From Ichthyophthirius multifiliis (Eukaryota; Ciliophora; Oligohymenophorea; Hymenostomatida): a stretch of DNA of 64,000 nt. The position numbers and the translations under genes were made by a program. The stretch lies in contig NW_004086059.1 of the NCBI RefSeq assembly GCF_000220395.1, positions 143,744-207,743 on the forward strand. The letters run 5' to 3'. The notes beneath the pieces are model-generated. The model made no database searches and was not told the DNA's origin. It worked only from the letters and a program-made list of their open reading frames with translations. Shown here in pieces: positions 58,368 through 64,000 of this stretch. Each line of letters begins with the position of its first letter. Within the stretch, counting starts at the first letter, position 1.

Positions 58368-60024
58368 TTTTTTTTTTTTTTTTTTTGAAAAATATTAATT
58401 GTATATCAGCTTTTTAAATTAATAATTAAAAAAAAAAATAATCCTTTTGATTATTTAAGATTTAATATATATTGTTTTTGTTTTAATTTAATCTATTATA
58501 GATTATTTTTTTTTTTTTAAAAAAAAAAAAATAGTTAAAAATAAAATAATTTTTTAAATTATAATATTTTAGAAGCAAATACATTTTTATATTTACTAAT
58601 ATGTTTTTATTTTAAATAAGTTTTAATCTTTATTAAATAAACACAATAAAACAACAAAAACTTCTAGAAATAAATTTTTTAATCAAATTCACAATTTAAG
58701 GAAAATAATTTATTAGAAAATATAAAAGTATATTTCCTACTATGGAATTTATTATAAAATATAATTCTTTTATATAAAAAAAAATAATTATTTGAAATTT
58801 GGATTATGTCTAATGGGAAAGAATTTTAATTTATCTAAAAATTATTTTAAAAAATAATTTATAAATATATATATATACTTAACCATTATTATTATAGATA
58901 TATATTTATTATAATGCTTATATGAAAGCTAATTTATATAACTATAAAAATTAAATAAAAAGGACATTAATTTATATATTAAAAATGGAAAAAATTAAAG
59001 TTTAAAAAGTAATTTGAGATAAGAATTGATTTAATGAACGAATTTAGCAAATAAGAAAAATATCAATTATAAAAATTTAAAAAACTTATTTATTAAGAAG
59101 AAATAAAATTGAAGTGTAAATTCTTATTTTAAAAAAATAACTAAGATTTTTGTTGTTGTCTTGTCATAAATTTTGTTTTAATTTTTTTAAAAATAAATTA
59201 AAATTAAAGCATATGTTTTAATATTATCAATTATATTAAAATTGCTTTATATCTTTATAATTAGTGAAATTCTTAATTATTTTAGAAAAAATATATATTG
59301 AAAATATTATATATTTTTTTATATCTTTTTATAATAAATTTTAAAATGAAATAAGTATTATGATTATTTAATGTTGTTTTTAAAAATATGATGAATAATA
59401 TGATTAATCATTTATTGGAGAATGCTAAAAGTCAAATATTAAAATGAAAAAAATTTCAAACTAAAATAAATTGGAATATAATAATAAGAAATTAAAATAG
59501 TATTTATATTAAATAAAATTTATATAAAATCTAATATATATTTATAATAAATCTAAAGATATGTTTTATTCGATAAACAATATTCCCTAATCGTTTTTAT
59601 TTAATTATTTTTTTCTTATTACTATAACATGTAATAAAACTTTTTTTTTTCTGAATATTAATTAGCCATGGATAGTTTATAGAATAAATCTAGAAAAAAA
59701 CATTGTTAATGTAATGACGTCTTGATTTTATTTAAATTATAAGTAATATAAATTATATATTAAAAAGTATTTATTTTTTATTATCTTTTAAAATTATTTG
59801 AATCTAATTTATTTTATTTATAAATTGTAAAATAAAAAAATAAATTTATGTATATTTATATTTAAAATTAAATATATAATAAGTTCTATTTTATTTTTTT
59901 CTTTAAATTTTATAAAGAAATATATATTTATTATTTAAAGAATTTATTTTAATTTTTTTATTTATTATATATTAAAAAAATATCATATATTTAAATTTGA
60001 ATAATGATAAATATATATTTTTAT
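58368..60024. other. Intergenic between convergent genes; one weak small ORF
   Basis: 1.65 kb A/T region. T and A runs occur at 58371-58387 and 58507-58530. A 77-codon plus-strand frame at 59034-59267 (MNEFSKQEKYQLQKFKKL, with a central DFCCCLVINFVLIFL hydrophobic stretch) ends in a genuine TGA. It has no recognisable family and such frames are common in this DNA, so I do not call it a gene. Confidence 0.45.
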
Positions 60025-63024
60025 TCATACGAACAACTCTTATTTAGAGAAATTTCTAATTTTGTTAGTTGTTTTGGTATTTTATTGTAATTTTTAATCA
60101 TTATTTATCTAATTTATACCAAATTAATTATTTAAATAAAAGTTGTTATTATTTTAATTTTATATGGCTGAAATATTACTTGCATTAAATTTTTCACTCT
60201 AAACAGTATCAAAATCATCTGAAATAAAAGTATTTTCTATTACATTAGGGTCTAAAACATTTTTCGTTCTTTACTTTTTATTTCCTTATTCTAATAAATT
60301 AAATTCTTTATTATGTTATATATATTAATTAGTAGTATTTTTTACAGGAGCTTAGTCATTAATATTTCTATTTTACTTATTATCATCGACTAAATTTCCT
60401 TTTAAATTCAATTATTACTTTTTAATTTATTATTAATTATCTTGTAAAGTATTATTATTATTTTATTATTTTTACTAAAATTTATTATTTTATTATAAAT
60501 TAAGTTAATTTTATTGTAAAATCTATTCTTGTTGCTCTTATTTCTTTTTATAATTTTATTCAAGTAAAACATCTTCATCAGAATCATTTTTTTAATCTGA
60601 ATAATTAAGAGCCTTTAAATTTAAATTTTTATTGTTTTATTATTAAGAATATTAAGTAAGTTTTTCAATAAGTGCATTTTTATTTTCTAAATCTTATTAG
60701 ATAATGCTTATGGCATTATTCAAATAATCATTATTTTATTCTAACATTTAATTTTTATTTTTCAATTTTTCAATTTCATGTACATAATCATTATATATTT
60801 TGGCATTTAACTCTTCTAATTAATTGACTAAACAATGGTTTGCTTATTTTAACATAATTTCTATTTCTTAATATTAAGCTTTGTATTATTAATTTTAATA
60901 TTCTAAATATTTCGATTAATCTTACAAGATATCTATTTCATTTTTTTACTACATGATTTGTTATTCTAATAGTTTTCTTTTTGTTTCTTCTAAAATTAAT
61001 TCTTTTTTGTGTTTTTCATCTTTTTCATAAAATTCATTTATTGACTATAAAAGTTTTTATTTCAATTATTAATTTTCTTTTAAAAACTAATATGCTTAAA
61101 TATCTATTATTTATAAATTGTCTATTTATTATTCTTTCTAATTTGAATTAATATTATTTTTTTGAACTTAATTTTATTCTTCATTAAAATATAGGGGACT
61201 TTATCTTTCTACAATTTATTAATTTTTATTAGCATTTTCATTTACAGATTAACTCAAATTATTATCAAATTTATTATTATAATAGTTTTCGTTTAAATTA
61301 GAAGAGTAATTTTACTTTTTATAATTAAAAAAAAAAATTAAATATAAAAGTGTATTTTTAATTTTTTTATTACATATACATGTTCCTCATTATTTTATTT
61401 ATATTATATCTAGTTTTCATTTTAAATATTATTTTACTATTTTTATATTTATTAAAATGTTTATTCTTAAGTTTCTTAATTATTTTTTTAATTCTATATT
61501 TTTATATTATATTCGTCGTTATTATTATTATGTTAAAAGTCATCATTAAAGTTATATTATTATTGTTAGATTTATGATTATAAATCCTAACTTATTTTTT
61601 TATTATTTTAATTTTAGTTATTAGCTTCTTCTTAATTATTTATTGTATATATAATTTATTCTTCAATATTATTATTTTGTTTATCTATTTAAAAGTCTAA
61701 ATTTATTTATAATTATTGTTTTTATTGACATTGATTCTAATCTATATTTTGTTGATAATTACTGTCACATTACTATTCATATACATTTATATTTTGCTAT
61801 TTTTCCTAATTATAATTACTCTATTCAACTTAATATTGATTACCTTATTAATTTAAATTATAATTTTAAGTGTTTTTGTTTTCATAATTTTAGTATTCTT
61901 ATTATTAATTAATATCCTCTTATTATTCTTGTTATTATTATTAAATTTAATCCTAATTATATTATTATTCTTTTTCTTCTAATTCTTCTTCGAACTCATA
62001 TTCATATTCAAATTCATCTTATTCTTGCTCAGAATTTTAAGGTTAATTTAAATATTATTGCTGTGCTCTTTTTATTTCTTCTATTTATGTCTTAATTAAA
62101 TCAAGATTTTCATCTTTTTTATATTAATAATTTTATTCAATTTTATTTGTAATTAAGGTATTAATATCTTAATTATTTTGCGATAAATTTTAAATATTTA
62201 ATTATTTTTATTAAATTTCATTGTTTTATTGACTTTATTATTCAATTTACTTATAATTTATTTATTATTAGACTTGAATTAGTTTATAATTGTCCTATAA
62301 ATTTATTTTTTAACAAAAATATTATAAATTTTTCAGTTTTATTGAAAATATAATTTTATTTTTAAGAAAAAATTACTTCTTCCTCCTTATAATTAACTTG
62401 AGATAGACTATTTTTTAAATTTTCTTGCTATTTTTCACTTACAGTGTGAATATCTGGATGCTCTTCATTAAATTAATTTTTATTTTAATTATCTTATTTA
62501 GAAATAGGTGGATTTTCGTTAAGATTTAATTATTAATCATTTTAAATATTATTTGCTTATCTTTGAATATCTGTATGAGTAGTTGGATATTTAAATTTAT
62601 TATCTAAAGGATTTTTTCTAGGTTAGTTTTATATTTAAGTCGATCTGAATTTTTATTATTAGCTTATTTAAAAGTTTTCAGAAGTTTGTTAATAATTAAA
62701 GTTTTATATTTAATCTATTAATTAATAGAAATAATCTAGTGTATATTTATCATTAGGTAAATTTACAAAGGATTCAGGCGATATTTTCTCTTGTAATAAA
62801 GCTAAACGGAAAGGAGAATTTCGGGATCCTTTTAATTTCATTTTAAGAAAATTTACTTTTTCTCGAAATTCTTTTGTCTAAGGGTTTTAATATATCTTTA
62901 TTAGTTATTAAACTATTTCATCAGATATAGTTTCACATTTTTATAATTCAATTTCTTTTTACTCTTTTAAACTGTCTACAAACACTTTTTTTATAAAATC
63001 TAATTTTTTTAAATCTGTATTCAT
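60025..63024 (-). CDS. TFIIS-central-domain-like protein with long Q/N-rich coiled coil
   Basis: ATG 63022-63024, TGA 60025-60027; one intron near 61322-61371 is needed to keep frame into QNYSSNLNENYY, others may exist. Residues 28-100 contain ETISDEIVQQLIKIYQNP, EFREKVNFLKMKLKGSRNSP and FRLALLQEKISPESFVNLP. This matches the TFIIS central domain (TFS2M: IExxIxxxYKxRxRSxxxNLKDxKNPxLRxxVLxGxIxPxxLxxM). The rest, about 850 residues, is Asn/Gln-rich with heptad stretches and no zinc ribbon, so it is not TFIIS itself. It is closer in plan to SPOC/PHF3/Bye1-type proteins that contact RNA polymerase II through this domain, though no PHD or SPOC domain was seen. An acidic patch (EEEFEYEYEFEE-like) lies near 62,000. 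Confidence 0.6.
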
Positions 63025-63306
63025 TATTTTAATTTATTATTATTTTATGTATCTAAATAAAAATAATAATTATAATAATAATAATAATATTAAGTTATTG
63101 TAATTGATATTTCATAAATTTATTTTATTTGCTTAAATAAAAAAACACATAAATTAATTTATATAAAAAAAATATAAACATTAAATTTATAATTATAGAA
63201 TAAATTATTAAAATTTTTGATATTAAATATATAAAAGGGAATAATAAAAAATAAAAATTAAATATTAATAAAAAATATAAAATATATAAAAAAAATATAA
63301 AATAAA

Positions 63307-63340
<34 letters not shown>

Positions 63341-64000
63341 TAAATAATTATATAAAATATAATTATATATATATATATTATATATATATATATATATTTA
63401 TATATATTTATTTTTAAATAAATATTCTTTTTAATTTTTTTTTTATTTTAATTATTTATTATCTTTTATATTTTTCAACATTTTTTTATATTTTTATATT
63501 ATTTATTTTTTTCTTTATTATTTTTAATTTTTATTTTTTAATTTATTATCCTTCATTTTAATTTTTTGATTATTATAAAAATATCTTTGTTTATATAAAA
63601 TTTTTTTATATTATTTTTATTTTCATTTTTTTATATTAATAAATATAAATATTTTTTTTTATTATATTTAATATTTTTAATAAAATTGATATATGATTTT
63701 TTTTATTTTATTAAGTTATTTAAATTTAATTTTTAATAATAAGAATACATTTTTTTATTTTTTATATTAATGATATTAATCTATAATAATTTTATCTTTT
63801 CATTTTTAATATATATTAAAATTATTTTAATATTTATTTATAATATAAAAATATTACTATTTATTTTAATTTATATATATTCTATTTATATTAAAAATAT
63901 TATAATTTTTTTTTTTAATTTGTACAAAAATAAAAATTATTTCTAATTATCAATAATTTTATTATTTTATATATCTAGCAAATAATATNTAGATTAACAA
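63025..64000. repeat. Intergenic A/T region to window end, with (AAT)n and TA tracts
   Basis: Upstream of the TFIIS-like gene. An AAT-type repeat lies at about 63308-63341 and TA tracts at 63367-63410. A single ambiguous base N is at 63989. No gene seen and no telomeric C4A2/G4T2 repeat. Confidence 0.65.

Noticed and set aside
59034-59267. Possible 77-residue gene with a hydrophobic segment
   Set aside because: It ends in TGA but has no family, no conserved motif and no intron evidence; such frames are expected by chance here.
1-64000. tRNA, rRNA, CRISPR array or transposon
   Set aside because: No G+C-rich cloverleaf-like islands, no regularly spaced direct repeats with unique spacers, and no transposase or reverse-transcriptase motifs were seen.

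Overview
The window is extremely A+T-rich eukaryotic DNA (by eye well above 80 % A+T). Its genes read correctly only if TAA and TAG are glutamine and TGA is the sole stop. Together with 40-75 nt GT..AG introns that are almost pure A/T, small intergenic gaps and no transposons, this points to a ciliate macronuclear chromosome, most likely an oligohymenophorean. The base composition fits an Ichthyophthirius-like genome better than Tetrahymena; that species-level guess is inference. All gene models below were made by hand with this code, so ORFs computed with the standard code badly fragment them.

Layout. 1-529 (-): N-terminus of a Nup155/Nup170-like nucleoporin cut by the window edge. 1646-6550 (+): a pseudokinase/MORN-like part followed by an LRR and degenerate-GTPase part, possibly one gene. 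6739-7160 (-): secreted Kazal-type protein. 8147-9192 (-): LITAF-like zinc ribbon, membrane segment and Wolframin-type OB fold in one protein. 9590-11111 (+): coiled-coil protein. 11615-13011 (+): Reb1/TTF-I-like Myb protein. 14144-16051 (-): TAF5. 16171-18429 (-): DEAH RNA helicase. 18530-19288 (-): frame-broken gene. 20135-22143 (+): bZIP factor. 22257-24731 (+): threonyl-tRNA synthetase with an EF1B-like tail. 24866-25736 (-): coiled coil. 28026-30011 (-): long-chain acyl-CoA synthetase. 31528-32064 (-): small membrane protein. 32217-33742 (+): 15-repeat MORN protein. 33842-36469 (-): RNA ligase-kinase fusion. 36577-38798 (-): charged coiled-coil protein.

Continuing: 39237-40163 (+) ANP32-like; 40452-40709 (-) LSM6; 41866-43746 (+) APH kinase fused to a decayed class-III aminotransferase; 44036-45749 (+) CMTR1-like pseudo-methyltransferase; 45765-46960 (-) GPN1; 48851-50724 (+) MIOS (GATOR2) without its propeller; 51108-53377 (-) dynamin; 54817-57206 (-) probable mitochondrial protein with RRM-like segments; 57357-58367 (+) RPN11; 60025-63024 (-) TFIIS-central-domain protein with a Q/N-rich tail.

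Most genes are housekeeping genes with no shared pathway and no operon logic. Nuclear gene-expression functions are frequent: TAF5, Reb1-like, bZIP, TFIIS-like, LSM6, helicase, RNA ligase, CMTR1-like, GPN1 and the nucleoporin. The most unusual content is a series of domain fusions and pseudoenzymes. No tRNA, rRNA, CRISPR, telomeric repeat or mobile element was recognised. Several apparent frameshifts sit on long A/T runs and may be assembly errors.
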